DNA from: Cercophora sp. LCS_1
Lineage: Eukaryota > Ascomycota > Sordariomycetes > Sordariales > Lasiosphaeriaceae
Length of the DNA stretch: 64,000 nucleotides
Direction: 5' to 3'
NCBI GenBank assembly: GCA_036250225.1
Contig: JAPZLL010000017.1
Coordinates: 372,001 to 436,000 of the forward strand
Under the pieces are notes generated by a model. That model was not told the DNA's origin. It worked only from the letters and a program-made list of their open reading frames with translations, and made no database searches. Within the stretch, counting starts at the first letter, position 1; every line of letters begins with the position of its first letter. Positions 1-9,575 of this stretch are shown piece by piece. Position numbers and translations under genes: made by a program.

Positions 1-686
1 TTTTTGGGACGCTTCGTCGGGTCGTGGTAAACGACGGTGTACCGTTCCCGGTCATTAGGGTGGAATATTACTCTCACCGGTCCGGGTCCGTATTGTTTTA
101 GATGATCATAAGTAACGGGGAACTCCGCCCACGGCTCGGGAAAGTCGAGTGTGAATTCTTCGATATTCCGAAAGTCCTTGGGGTACAGACGGGCAGCGGC
201 ATCAAGACCAATGAATGTCTCATAGGTGGCCTTCTGAACTATATCTCTGATGAAAGCATCGGGGATTTTGATCAGCCCATGCCACTTTCTATCTGCGTAT
301 TTCAGATATGGGCAACACCACTGAAAGTGACAATGTCCGTCAGAGCTGGCTTGACAGAAAAACAGGGGGTTCGGGGGCTTGGCATACCACAAGGTCATCG
401 TCAGAACATCGAAGTGATGGGGTTGTCCCTTGTCCTGACGTAATTAGTCGGCTCTTCTGGATATCTTTACCTTCGCCGTTTGAGGCGTCATGAAGTTGTT
501 GTGTCCGTATCTCTCTATCTCTGTCTCGCTTTTCTTGTTGCTTCTTTCTACTGCTTTTGCATCCCATGCCTCCTCACGGTCACCTTTTGACAAGGGGTTC
601 TTGAGGAAGCTTCGAATCGAGGGATAGACGTGAATGTGTGGCTGCCGGACAGGGCGAGGGAAAGGCGGATGAGGTGAAGAGGGAAG
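1..686 (-). CDS. Hypothetical protein, 3' end cut by window edge (partial)
   Basis: Minus-strand coding sequence that runs off the left edge. One reading frame stays open from base 686 to base 1, interrupted only by a TAA at 444-446. That stop lies in a sequence with a CTAAT branch-like motif just before a CAG acceptor (ending near base 438), so I read it as intron. The donor is uncertain: GTAAAG would give an intron of only about 36 nt, while an upstream GTAGAAAG would give about 117 nt. The downstream exon is convincingly protein-like, with segments such as KWHGLIKIPDAFIRDIVQ, EPWAEFPVTYDHLKQ and VVYHDPTKRPK. The last part resembles the C-terminus of the gene at 1947-2504 (EFP..., ND..., YHDP). 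I do not recognise the family or the function. The 5' end is unresolved. Confidence 0.45.
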
Positions 687-1946
687 TCAATGGCTTTCTT
701 GACGGCGACAGCGGGTGCAATGGTCGAATGCGCTTGTGCAATTGGCAGCCATACTCTTGGAACTCACAGCGGTGGAATACATTTTATATCTCACATTCGA
801 TACTGCTTGGCTGTGTTGTTGGCATGCCTTTCTTCTTTGGTTGAGGTTTGGGCCGAAGCCCGACGTTCTGTGCGTCGGCTGTGCTGGCATCATGAGTGGT
901 TTGCGTTAGCCGCCAAGTAAAAGCTCATTCAAGGCCCTCTGGTTTGAGGGAAGACTCGAGACGTCCGCGGTACGGATATCAAAGACAAAGGATATTCTCA
1001 CACCATGATTCAGAAAGGCTGAGTGAAGGAAGTCAGGCAGTTTCCAATGCATCAAGACAAGTGACTTGATTGGGTGGGGAAACTGAAACTCGGATTTGAC
1101 CGGGCCACCCAAAACAAGAGGATCAATGAACAAAGCCTTTGTCCACGGGCAGGCCAGGCTGACATGGGGAGCCAAGGCGACGGACCGAGATGTGATCCTC
1201 GCTCCCAAACATGAGGCGAGCTCGAGCTTCATCAGGGCAACTTGGCAGCCAAAGCGAGTGGGAGTCTGTGTCATGACAACTGACAGTATCTTCCGTCTTC
1301 TATCTGACAAGCGACCTACCTCTCATCGAAGATGCAGAACCAATCTCTGTCAAATCATGGGGTTTGCTGGTCCTGCTGGCGCGTTTCAGGGTGCCGTGCA
1401 AGCGAGGGCTGGACAATACCGACATCGTGCATGTCAGTCCACTGTCACTAGCCCAGTGGAGACATGGCGCATCCTGACCGAAGTTCAAAGGACGCAGGAG
1501 CTTGGAGTGTGCAGCGAATAGGGACGAGTTATTAGGAGTTCATCAGTGTACCCACGGAGGATGCCGACGAGAGGGAGACGCACCCCATCTACATTGGAAA
1601 CACAAATCAAAACCTGGAGGGGTCAGCTTCAGGATGTCTCTTATTACAAGAGTGAACCCGATTTCCCTTCTCCGATGCCCTTTCACAAACACGTAGGACC
1701 TTAGATCCCCAACCGGCACACAACCTGGAGGTCACTTGGTATACTTAGGAACATCAATCACAACAAAAATGATCAACATTCTGTTAATTTTGCTCGATTG
1801 ATCCAAGCCCTGCTCGAAAAACCTGTCCTGACTTGAACACATCCAATTTTCCGAAGCCCATTCAAGCTTCCCGCTGAATAAGTCGCCAGCGACCGCCTCT
1901 AGAACAGCCAACAATTGGTTCAAAACAAAATCCAGTCAGTACACTC
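687..1946. other. Intergenic, no supportable gene
   Basis: Several short overlapping open frames occur on both strands, but none has a recognisable domain, consistent splice sites or coding-like composition. The missing 5' exon of the truncated gene on the left could lie around 690-900. Confidence 0.4.
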
Positions 1947-2504
1947 CTAAACATCAAGCAGTTCATCAAACGCTGCGAGGGTCCGGTCCTGCCTCTGACC
2001 TTCCTTTCTTGGATCATGATACATCAGTACAAACTCATTGGGGTCATTACTGTTCCAAACGGCCCGGAAGTACCCAGCTCCCGATCGCTTGACTATTTTC
2101 AGCTTGATGGGAAATTCGAGATAGGGGCCTAGGAACGGAATGTCTAGACGGCCGCCATTGTGAAACGTGCATGGATATTCCATATATTGATCTCTGGGCT
2201 TACGGCGTCGTTTCGGAAAGAATTGCCGGACTTTGTTCTCATTAACTATTAGCTGCAGCCAGAGCTGTTCGAGAACGGTGCGATGGGGGATGACTACCGG
2301 CTTGGACGGGTCAGACGGATCTGGGATGCCGTCACACATCCAGGCCCCGCGGTGGTTCGGAGGGAATTCGAAGGGCCTTGGGCTACTGGCTGGAATAGGG
2401 GCGGTTTTCCGGGGTGGTCGGTGGCGCGCAGTATCCCGGACTTGGTTAAAAGCGTTTGCCTGCTCCCCAGCGCGTCTGGCACACCTGGTGTGCGGATTCG
2501 GCAT
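1947..2504 (-). CDS. Hypothetical protein, possible relative of the truncated gene at the left edge
   Basis: Single-exon frame of about 185 residues if the start is the Met that begins MPNPHTRCARRAGEQ. The frame continues upstream to 2633, but that extension is poor in coding features. The N-terminal half is Pro/Arg-rich and looks disordered. The C-terminal half reads like a folded segment (EFPIKLKIVKRSGAGYF, then ND.....YHDPRKEGQ). The motif order EFP - hydrophobic/Lys - Gly - Arg - ND - YHDP recurs in the partial gene at 1-443, so the two may be duplicates that have diverged. No known domain is recognised and there is no signal peptide or membrane segment. Confidence 0.5.
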   Translation of the reverse strand: MPNPHTRCARRAGEQANAFNQVRDTARHRPPRKTAPIPASSPRPFEFPPNHRGAWMCDGIPDPSDPSKPVVIPHRTVLEQLWLQLIVNENKVRQFFPKRRRKPRDQYMEYPCTFHNGGRLDIPFLGPYLEFPIKLKIVKRSGAGYFRAVWNSNDPNEFVLMYHDPRKEGQRQDRTLAAFDELLDV

Positions 2505-3651
2505 TTTGAAAGTAAGGATGCGGAGGTTGCTTCTGAATGAGCTCCCGGCTCTGAGGGTATGAGGACAGGGGCGATTCTGAGGAGGGTGATAACTCAGTTT
2601 TAATATACCCGCTCCAGAGACCGACAACAGCATGTCTACGAGAAAACAATTGTGCTGAAATTGAGAACGCCCACGTGGACGTAAGGCCGAGTGTCACATT
2701 GTCGTTCCCTGTCCATTGTTTACTCGACAGTTGAAAATTTGCCACAAAAAGGGGGTACATGGAAGAAAAACAAAAGCAAAGCCCACTGACATGTGCCGAC
2801 AAGCAGCCGTCCCGGTCTCGCTAAAGGATACCTGGCAGGATAAAGTCAGGTGAGGAGTTGATCTTTGAAGGGTTCACAAGCCCATTTCTGGAGGGGCTGA
2901 ACTATTTTCACTGGGCGAATCATTCTGTGAGACTTAAAATCATTTCACTATATGATGTTTTAATGACATGTCACCGCCAACGGTGTTCACTCCCCAAAAC
3001 CCCTACCCCTAAACTCGCCTTTGGATACCCGTTGCACCCAAGTATCGAGTCAGTTAGTGATATGTATCGGGAGCGAGGACTCAAGACTTGCGCCTCATCC
3101 TTGTTCACCAAACAGCTACGGTTGACCCAGAAAAGGCCACACTGTGTTGTTCCCGACTGACTCGTTGGAGCGTGAGAGAAGGGTTAACATGGGCGGATGG
3201 TCAAAAGCCGAAGCCGGACCTCTAAAATCGACACTGCTGAACGCTTAAGCGGGAAAGCTTCTTGGTTGATCCAGGGCTGTTTCACCGTACCCGAGCTCAA
3301 TTAACAGCGTTTGGGGAGATCGGATGCTTCCCGCGACAAAGACAAAGTCACGTGCCCGATTTTTGCGGCGATGGGCTAATGTGACGTTGCCTGGGCTGAC
3401 TCCAACCTCTCGGCTTCAAAGGTCAAGGACGGAGTCATGCTGCCGAGGTCGGGGAACAAAACCATGAGAGGGAATTCAGCTTCGAGTGGCCTCGCAACTC
3501 GAAAGTTGAAAGAAACAGTTGTGGGACTACCAACACCAGAATGGGGAAACAACATAAAGAGGCCCATTTGCGAAGTCAAAAGAAATTGATAATCGAAAGA
3601 GATTAGAGCATTCATGAAGCAAATCTAACAAATGAAACATTACCTTGTTAC
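2505..3651. other. Intergenic, nothing identified
   Basis: About 1.1 kb between the hypothetical gene and the SET-domain gene. It contains short open frames only (for example 2858-3160 plus and 3376-3615 minus) with no recognisable similarity and no splice pattern joining them. Confidence 0.4.
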
Positions 3652-4668
3652 TTACTTCAACCAGCTCATCCACCCGCTCTTCTTCGGAGGAAGAGGCGGA
3701 ATATGCGGATACGGCTTCGCATCGCAGCAGCAGGGCATCTTCTGCTCGCCGTCCATAAAATAATCACGGCCATAAAAAATGGTCAACTCCTCGCCAGGCT
3801 GGATTACCCTGTTTGTCCTAAGCGCGATGAACAGCATGCCGCCAATATTCTCCAGGTGTGAATCGACGTTCCAATCACAATTGGAATTAAGAAATCTCGT
3901 CCAGCCGCCGTGCTTCTCACCGTCGACGGCGACCCTGCGCTCGTGGCCGACGGAGAAAACGTAACTGCTACCGTGATCTTCAGTGGGCGGGACCAACTTA
4001 CCGAGATACAGGCCCAGGAGCACGTCTTTCTGTAGAGTCTCACCCGTTGCGGCAAAGGCGCCGACGCCGCGGTTCGGCGTATCCTTGAGCTCGACCAGCC
4101 AGCGGCGCACGTAGGTCAGGTCGTTGTGCATGGCGCGGAAGCAGTGGATGCCGCATTTGTCGGAGCCGGCGGGCTCTTTGCAGTATTGGCAGTTGAGCTC
4201 GCTGAGGGACTTGTCGTCGTCTGAGGCCTCGCTGGGACGGAGAAGGTTTGCCGCCTGGGCAGGGAGGGTGGACATGAGGTTGGCATGCCTAGTGTTAGCA
4301 TTGAGAGCGCTTGTCTTGATGCCCTTGGCTGGGACTGTGAAGATATGGGAGACATTGCTGGATGAGGGGTTGTTCTTTGTGACCCGCCCGGTGAGGGTCT
4401 TGCTGAGGTTAGCACTGGGGAACTTGTGCTCCATGTAGTGGCGGCTGGGGGTGCGGACACGGTTCGACTTGCGGATGTCGCCCCACGCTTCGGCGTCCCA
4501 CTCGTAGTCGTCGCTGTTGGTCACGCCGGGGATCCAGCGTTTTTGGGTCATGGCTGCGCCTGTCCAGCACCAGAATCGGCCCGGGTCGCGGATATCGTTG
4601 GGCCCCCAGATCAGGTCGTGGAGGGGCAGGCCACTGCTTTGCGGGACGTGACGAGGTTGTCCGCTCAT
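3652..4668 (-). CDS. SET-domain protein (putative lysine methyltransferase)
   Basis: Intronless 338-residue protein. The N-terminal half (about 1-185) has no recognised domain but contains Cys/His residues near 160-182 (CQYCK, CGIHCF) that might bind metal. The SET fold spans about 188-304: RGVGAFA at 200-206 matches the start of the domain, RFLNSNCDWN at 258-267 sits where RFxNHxCxPN is expected, and GEELTIFYGRDYF at 292-304 is the C-terminal SET motif with its conserved Tyr. A short Cys cluster (CCC, 313-315) follows, as in post-SET regions. The family transfers methyl groups from S-adenosylmethionine to lysine. The usual His of NHxC is Ser here and the Asp of ELTxDYG is Phe, so activity and substrate are open. 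Start chosen at the first Met of the frame. Confidence 0.85.
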   Translation of the reverse strand: MSGQPRHVPQSSGLPLHDLIWGPNDIRDPGRFWCWTGAAMTQKRWIPGVTNSDDYEWDAEAWGDIRKSNRVRTPSRHYMEHKFPSANLSKTLTGRVTKNNPSSSNVSHIFTVPAKGIKTSALNANTRHANLMSTLPAQAANLLRPSEASDDDKSLSELNCQYCKEPAGSDKCGIHCFRAMHNDLTYVRRWLVELKDTPNRGVGAFAATGETLQKDVLLGLYLGKLVPPTEDHGSSYVFSVGHERRVAVDGEKHGGWTRFLNSNCDWNVDSHLENIGGMLFIALRTNRVIQPGEELTIFYGRDYFMDGEQKMPCCCDAKPYPHIPPLPPKKSGWMSWLK

Positions 4669-5016
4669 GATTACCGCTTCGTAGTAATTCTTAGATGGAA
4701 ACTTTACCTAGTTAGTTGTAGATGAAGCGGCTGTATGGGCGCTTTGTGTTGCTGTGTTGCTGTGTGTTTGTGTTGTTTGGAGTTCCTGGAGAACAGGGGA
4801 TGCAGAGAGGTCTAAATACCCAACTCAACTTGCTTCTCATGGCATCGTCGACCGAGAGTTCGGCATTGTTTCGCACAAAGGCGGGATACCACGCGATGCC
4901 GCGAGCTTTGATGGCACATTTTCGTACATTGAATGGCATTCATAGCTATTCATAGTCGCGATGCTTTGTGATGAGGTGAGGACAATCCATTGTAGTATCT
5001 AGACAATCAATCTTTG
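4669..5016. other. Intergenic, nothing identified
   Basis: Separates two minus-strand genes. It probably holds the SET gene promoter and the 3' UTR of neither gene with certainty. No coding signal was seen. Confidence 0.35.
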
Positions 5017-6430
5017 TCAACCGTCGGAGGAAACGGCATCGGGAAGATCTGGCCGATCACCGATCGAATACTTGTCATTGTGATACTCGCCCTTCTCCTC
5101 CTGGACACAAGGGAAGAAAACAGCTCGAGGAAACGCAAGCAACAGTAGCAGGTCTGGGTTGCCTTTGAACTCCCGCTCCAAAAAGCGGCAAATCGCAGGA
5201 CCTTCAAGACGAGCCCGACGCCATAGCCACCACTGGTCCGCGGTAAAGACTTTGGCATACCAATACGCCAGTAGAAGCATTGCTAGCGGATCACGGGCCT
5301 CTAGAAGGCAAACATATCTTGGATCGGGAAAGCCCGCAAAAGAGAGGAACTTGGCCGCGTTGGGCCTTTCGATCTCGAGGGGCATGATTTGGGCAAGGAC
5401 AGTGGCGGCTGCATGGTAAGGGTTGTTCGCAGGGGTTGAGTGCTCGTCCAGTCCATACAACTCGATGAACAGGGGAGGAAGGTTGAGAATCTCTGGCCCA
5501 ACTCTGGAGGTTGGCTGCAAGAAACCTTTGAACGTCTTTGCAGCTTCGGTTGGGGCGCAAATGTTGAGAACGGCTTGCTTGCCTCCGGTGAGCTTGAGCC
5601 AGTCCAAGTCATCAAACGAGGGCGGAGAGAGAGGCCAGGTTCCTTCAACACTGCTACCCCGCACATCTGCGAATGCCTTGGTGGCTGTGAGGGCTGCAGC
5701 AAGCCAAAGGGCATTGGCCTCGGTCGCCTCGACTGGGCCTGACAGCTTCCGGTTGAACAGGGTGGTTCCGTGGGAAAAGTGGAACGCCAATGCCATGGCG
5801 GCTTTCTTCCTGTCAAAGACTCTCCCGTGGTGGAGGTCGTGGATGAGCGTCACTGCAAGGACCATGTGGACAAGGAATGGGTTCTAGCAATCCTTTGTCA
5901 GCAACCTGAAAGCCAGGACGGAACACACCATGTCCCAACTCACCGATACCGCATGTCTGACAATGCGTTGCTGGAAAAGTAGAGACTCGGACGCTGGACC
6001 GACGGTAAGGATGTTGTTGGTCTGGAATGTGCCGAGAATGGCCTGGTCGCATGGCTTCATCTCGTACGTCCCCCCACCCATTGGCCCTGCGAGGGGCAGA
6101 CACATTGGGGGCGGCGGGAGTGTCTTGGGAATCGGAACGCGAGTCGTCGATCCGGGGGTCAGATCAAGCTTGAAGGCGCCGGTGAAAGCGAGCTGCATTT
6201 CCGAGATGCCGGCTTCGTAGCTGCACCCAAGGCCGTAGGACACGCATTTCTGGCAGGTTGGTTTTTCTTCGTCGCACTGTTCTTTGTCAGCTCCCTGGTT
6301 AGTAAGCGGCGTGCCATTCAGCTGAACAAACCTTTACTCTTCTGATTTTGCAGTTTGCGCAGCCGTATCTGGACTTGCGGTGCGCCTTCCGAATTCGAGG
6401 ACGACCTGTACGCGGGCTGGGCTGGGACAT
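5017..6430 (-). CDS. Zn2Cys6 fungal transcription factor (Upc2-like architecture)
   Basis: Three exons on the minus strand: 6332-6430, 5944-6276 and 5017-5883, with introns of 55 and 60 nt, giving 432 residues. The first intron falls inside the binuclear zinc cluster. The spliced protein reads GCANCKIRRVK then CDEEKPTCQKC, i.e. six cysteines in the order C-x2-C-x6-C ... C-x6-C-x2-C near residues 24-50, followed by GLGCSY. The remainder is the helical fungal regulatory region (HAVSNPFLVHMVLAVTLIHD and many hydrophobic helices), as in the sterol-uptake-control/Upc2 class of compact C6 regulators. It should bind DNA in the nucleus, typically at CGG triplets. It is divergent from the dehydrogenase gene starting at 6927, with 496 bp between the two starts, so it may regulate that gene. 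That link is inference. Target pathway unknown. Confidence 0.9.
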
Positions 6431-6926
6431 GGTGAATACGACGGGAGGTATGGTCTGCGATGTGGCGAAGGTGTCCGAGTAAGGTATGCTAGGTAGATTC
6501 TTCAGGCGCTCGCTTGCGAGGTAGGGTAGTTAATGCACAAGAAATAGCGGACAGCGCGACGTCGACGACTGTCTGGCTTTGTCAGACGGGATGGAAGGTG
6601 TTGGTTGGCTGACACCACCCCTGTCAAAGCCAGCGAGCCGCAGCTGCTGCAGCCACGGAAGGATCGCGCCAAACGACGCTAACCCATTTTCGTATTTGAG
6701 TGGTCCTCAGGCTTGCCGGCTTTTTCCCGCAACACCTTCGACCCACCATCACGATCCTTAGCATTTCGCGAACAACCCGAATTCGAGGTCTCGTGGGACT
6801 AAGAAGCCCCAAGCTGAAGACCATGTCCAAATGGGCTGGATATAAAATGGAGCTCAAGCCTGTCATTTTTCGAGATGACAACCATCCGCATTTCGCAGGC
6901 TTCTCATGACGCTGAAGGCAGCTAAA
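6431..6926. promoter_or_regulatory. Divergent promoter between Zn2Cys6 regulator and dehydrogenase
   Basis: 496 bp separating the start codons of two divergent genes. A TATA-like box (TATAAAA, 6841-6847) lies 80-86 bp upstream of the dehydrogenase start. No operator can be assigned by eye. Confidence 0.5.
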
Positions 6927-8078
6927 ATGGCATCCGACGCTCCCCTCCTTCCACCCACAATGAAGGCTCTCGTGTACGAGAGCAGAGAGAAGGGAATTGT
7001 CCCCAAGACAGTGGACACGCCCGAGGTCCACCCCGGCAGCGTTATCTGCAAAGTCCTTGCCACGTCACTTTTCACCGACATGATGGGACGACTCAAAGCA
7101 AACGCCGAACCGACCCTCTTCACACACCCGGTCCCAATGATCCCCGGGGGATACTCCATCGGGCGTGTTGTTGCCGCCGGCCCTGACGCCACCAAGCTTG
7201 CACCTGGGCAGCTCGTTTGTCTGGAGACCTTTGTCCGGGGACGCGACGACGCCGATGTCCAAATCGTCTTTGGCGCGTATGATGGTCAGACCCAAGCTTC
7301 CAAGAAACTCGCTGCCGAGTACTGGCGGGATGGGCCAATGGCGGAATATGTTCGCGCTCCGTTGGAAAACACGTGGGCGTTGGACGAAGCAAGACTCTGT
7401 GGAAGTCCCTCGAGCGGCGGCCTGGGCTACTCCATCCCCGAGCTTGTCGCCATCCCCATCTTCACCATCTGCTATGGCGGCATGCGCAGCATTGATCTCA
7501 AGGCCGGGGAAACCATCATTGTGTCGCCTGCAACGGGCCAGTTCAGCATGTCGGCGGTTGCCATTGCCACTGCCATTGGCGCCAACGTGGTAGCCGTCAG
7601 TCGCAACGCAGAACGTCTCAAGAGGCTGAGAGAGATGTTCCCCCTGGTCAAGACTGTCATCCCAACCGGCGACGTTGCCAAAGACACCGAAGCTATTGTA
7701 AAGGCTACCGATGGAGGGGCCGAGGTCTTTATGGACGTGTCTCCTCCAGCTGCGATCGGTTCGACGCACCTCGAAAGCTGCATGAACGCGGTCAAGCATT
7801 ACGGGCGCATTTGCCTCATGGGTGGTCGAGCTGATCCCACGCTTCACATCAACTACATCACGTTGGTCGTCAAGAGTCTCACAATCCGTGGCCAACTCGC
7901 GTTTGAACGACAAGATGTCAAAGGTCTGATCAGACTAGTTGAGTCGGGAAGACTGCCTATTGGGAAGGGTGCAGGCATGCCAACAGTGGCCGAGATCCCA
8001 ATCGAACAATTTGAAGCGGCTCTTGAGGCGGTGGAAAAGGATCCTGGCATTGCCGGCTTTGTCACACTTGTTGACTAG
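6927..8078 (+). CDS. Medium-chain alcohol dehydrogenase-like oxidoreductase
   Basis: Intronless. From the Met at 6927 the protein has 383 residues. The frame also has Mets at 6906 and 6960. It has the two-domain MDR layout: an N-terminal GroES-like catalytic domain (MKALVYESREKG, GGYSIGRVVAAGPD, LAPGQLVCLE), then a Rossmann NAD(P)-binding domain (LKAGETIIVSPATGQFS, VVAVSRNAERLKRL, GGAEVFMDVSPP, YGRICLMGG). The dinucleotide loop is SPATGQFS rather than the usual GxGxxG. The classic catalytic-zinc ligands are not obvious, so this may be a zinc-independent reductase or a diverged alcohol dehydrogenase. It is divergent from the Zn2Cys6 regulator and convergent with the polysaccharide deacetylase, whose stop is 64 bp away. 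Substrate not predictable. Confidence 0.85.
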   Translation: MASDAPLLPPTMKALVYESREKGIVPKTVDTPEVHPGSVICKVLATSLFTDMMGRLKANAEPTLFTHPVPMIPGGYSIGRVVAAGPDATKLAPGQLVCLETFVRGRDDADVQIVFGAYDGQTQASKKLAAEYWRDGPMAEYVRAPLENTWALDEARLCGSPSSGGLGYSIPELVAIPIFTICYGGMRSIDLKAGETIIVSPATGQFSMSAVAIATAIGANVVAVSRNAERLKRLREMFPLVKTVIPTGDVAKDTEAIVKATDGGAEVFMDVSPPAAIGSTHLESCMNAVKHYGRICLMGGRADPTLHINYITLVVKSLTIRGQLAFERQDVKGLIRLVESGRLPIGKGAGMPTVAEIPIEQFEAALEAVEKDPGIAGFVTLVD

Positions 8079-8141
8079 GGCCTCCCGTAAATACCGAGAT
8101 CAGTCCCATACAATCGATACAATACATCACCTTGAGGCACT

Positions 8142-8948
8142 TCACTCCTTCTCAAAGCCAAACTCCCCTTCATGCTCCCTCACCCACTCCGCAACCTGCC
8201 CACAAGGCGCACACCAAATCTCCCCATCCTCACTCAACTTCCTCACCACCTCATCCATAACCCCAAACCTCTCATCATCCGTCGTCAAAAACGGATGAAA
8301 CAACACAGACAAATACCCGCCCTCCCTCTTGGTCTGCTCAATTCTCCGCAACAAAAACTCTTCAAACTCCCTCGGCGTCATCGCACTCCCTTTTTCCCCC
8401 TCCTCCTTCCGTATCCCCTCAAACTTATCCATGTAATAAAACGCATCCACACCCCTCCATTCAAAAGGCAACACCACCGTGCCATCCTCCACCCCAAATT
8501 TTCCGAGCGGCGAGGCGTAACCCACCCCATGTTCCTTCAACAACTCCCACGTTCGCTCATTCAACCTCCCGCCGGGTGGTCTAAACCCCTTATAGATAAC
8601 ACCCGCTTCCGCAGCAGCAGCGAAACTCTTTTCAAAGTTTTGTTTTTCTTCGGTTTCAGTCTGTACATGCCAGACTTCGTGCTGGTAGGCATGCCATGCT
8701 ACTTCGTGACCTGCGGAGATCAGTTGTTGCACAATGGACGGGTAGACCGAAAGACTCCAGGATTCGATGAAATATGTTGCTTTGATGTTGTGTTTGGAGA
8801 GCAGAGAGAGCATCCGTGGGAGGGAGGTGGTGATGGAAGGGTGGGTGCCATGCGGTTGGGTCCAGATGCCGCGGTTGACGGATTGGGCTTCGCCTAGGTT
8901 GTCCATTGTTAAGGAGATGGCGCATTTGTATGGGTGTGGCCAGGGCAT
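8142..8948 (-). CDS. NodB-type polysaccharide deacetylase family protein
   Basis: Intronless, 268 residues. The carbohydrate esterase 4 (NodB) motifs appear in order. Motif 1 is SLTMDNLGEA with Asp16 in place of the usual TFDDG. Motif 2 is HAYQH with His86 and His90, the metal-binding pair. Motif 3 is FRPPGG (about 122-127). The segment LSVLFHPFL supplies a late catalytic-type His. The family removes N-acetyl groups from chitin, peptidoglycan or related polymers, or acts on amides such as allantoin (PuuE type). The protein starts directly at the fold with no signal peptide, so it is predicted intracellular, which points away from a cell-wall chitin deacetylase. Small-molecule amidase or deacetylase activity is an alternative. 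Confidence 0.85.
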   Translation of the reverse strand: MPWPHPYKCAISLTMDNLGEAQSVNRGIWTQPHGTHPSITTSLPRMLSLLSKHNIKATYFIESWSLSVYPSIVQQLISAGHEVAWHAYQHEVWHVQTETEEKQNFEKSFAAAAEAGVIYKGFRPPGGRLNERTWELLKEHGVGYASPLGKFGVEDGTVVLPFEWRGVDAFYYMDKFEGIRKEEGEKGSAMTPREFEEFLLRRIEQTKREGGYLSVLFHPFLTTDDERFGVMDEVVRKLSEDGEIWCAPCGQVAEWVREHEGEFGFEKE

Positions 8949-9575
8949 TTTGTCGTTTTTTTTAGGCGGTTTGGCGATGGATCAGTGGTGGTGATGCCGC
9001 TGGGAGTTGAGGTTGAAGACATGTGGGGACGGGGGTGGGATACTTGGCTACCCCGCGAGCTGTGTTCCGTCGGCAATTGTTGTTTGCCCCGCTGGTCGCT
9101 GACCTCCCGGAACGGGCGGGCAATGGATTGACGCCAGACAATAAGACGCAGCCCCTTCTTTTTTCTTTGGCCACTTGTGGATGGCATCATGGGACTCGCC
9201 ATGACATGGAAAATGCGACAGCATTGTCTGGTTGAGATCCAGCTGTCTTGGTTGAGCCATTGTCGAAGATCCGCCTGTAGAGAGGCCTGAAAATTGCGAT
9301 ACCACCTGGTTCTACCAGCAACTCACGTGACTTTCATGTGACGCCCCAATGTATGCCTACTACTTCGATTTCTTCCTGCAACTTGACGAACCCATCTACA
9401 TCCCCTTCTCATTCTCATCTCTGTACCATGCGCAAGCGCATTGCAGATTGCAGCATTGCAGCATCACAATCAACACGCCAGGTCACAACCCTAACCCTCT
9501 GGGAACCATGACCTCACCGTTGCCCCACCATCATCAACGTCCCTCCATCACCACTTCACCACACCACTGCCCAAA
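8949..9575. other. Intergenic with telomere-like motif
   Basis: Divergent promoter region between the deacetylase and the Rossmann-fold gene. It contains AACCCTAACCCT at 9487-9498, two CCCTAA-type units 78-89 bp before the downstream start codon. No gene seen. Confidence 0.4.

Noticed and set aside
906..1310. 134-codon minus-strand frame near the left edge
   Set aside because: No recognisable motif, no supporting splice signals, and it overlaps an equally long plus-strand frame.
7065..7913. Long antisense frames inside the dehydrogenase, P450, GH5 and BVMO genes
   Set aside because: These mirror strongly coding sense strands with GC-rich third positions and carry no domains of their own.
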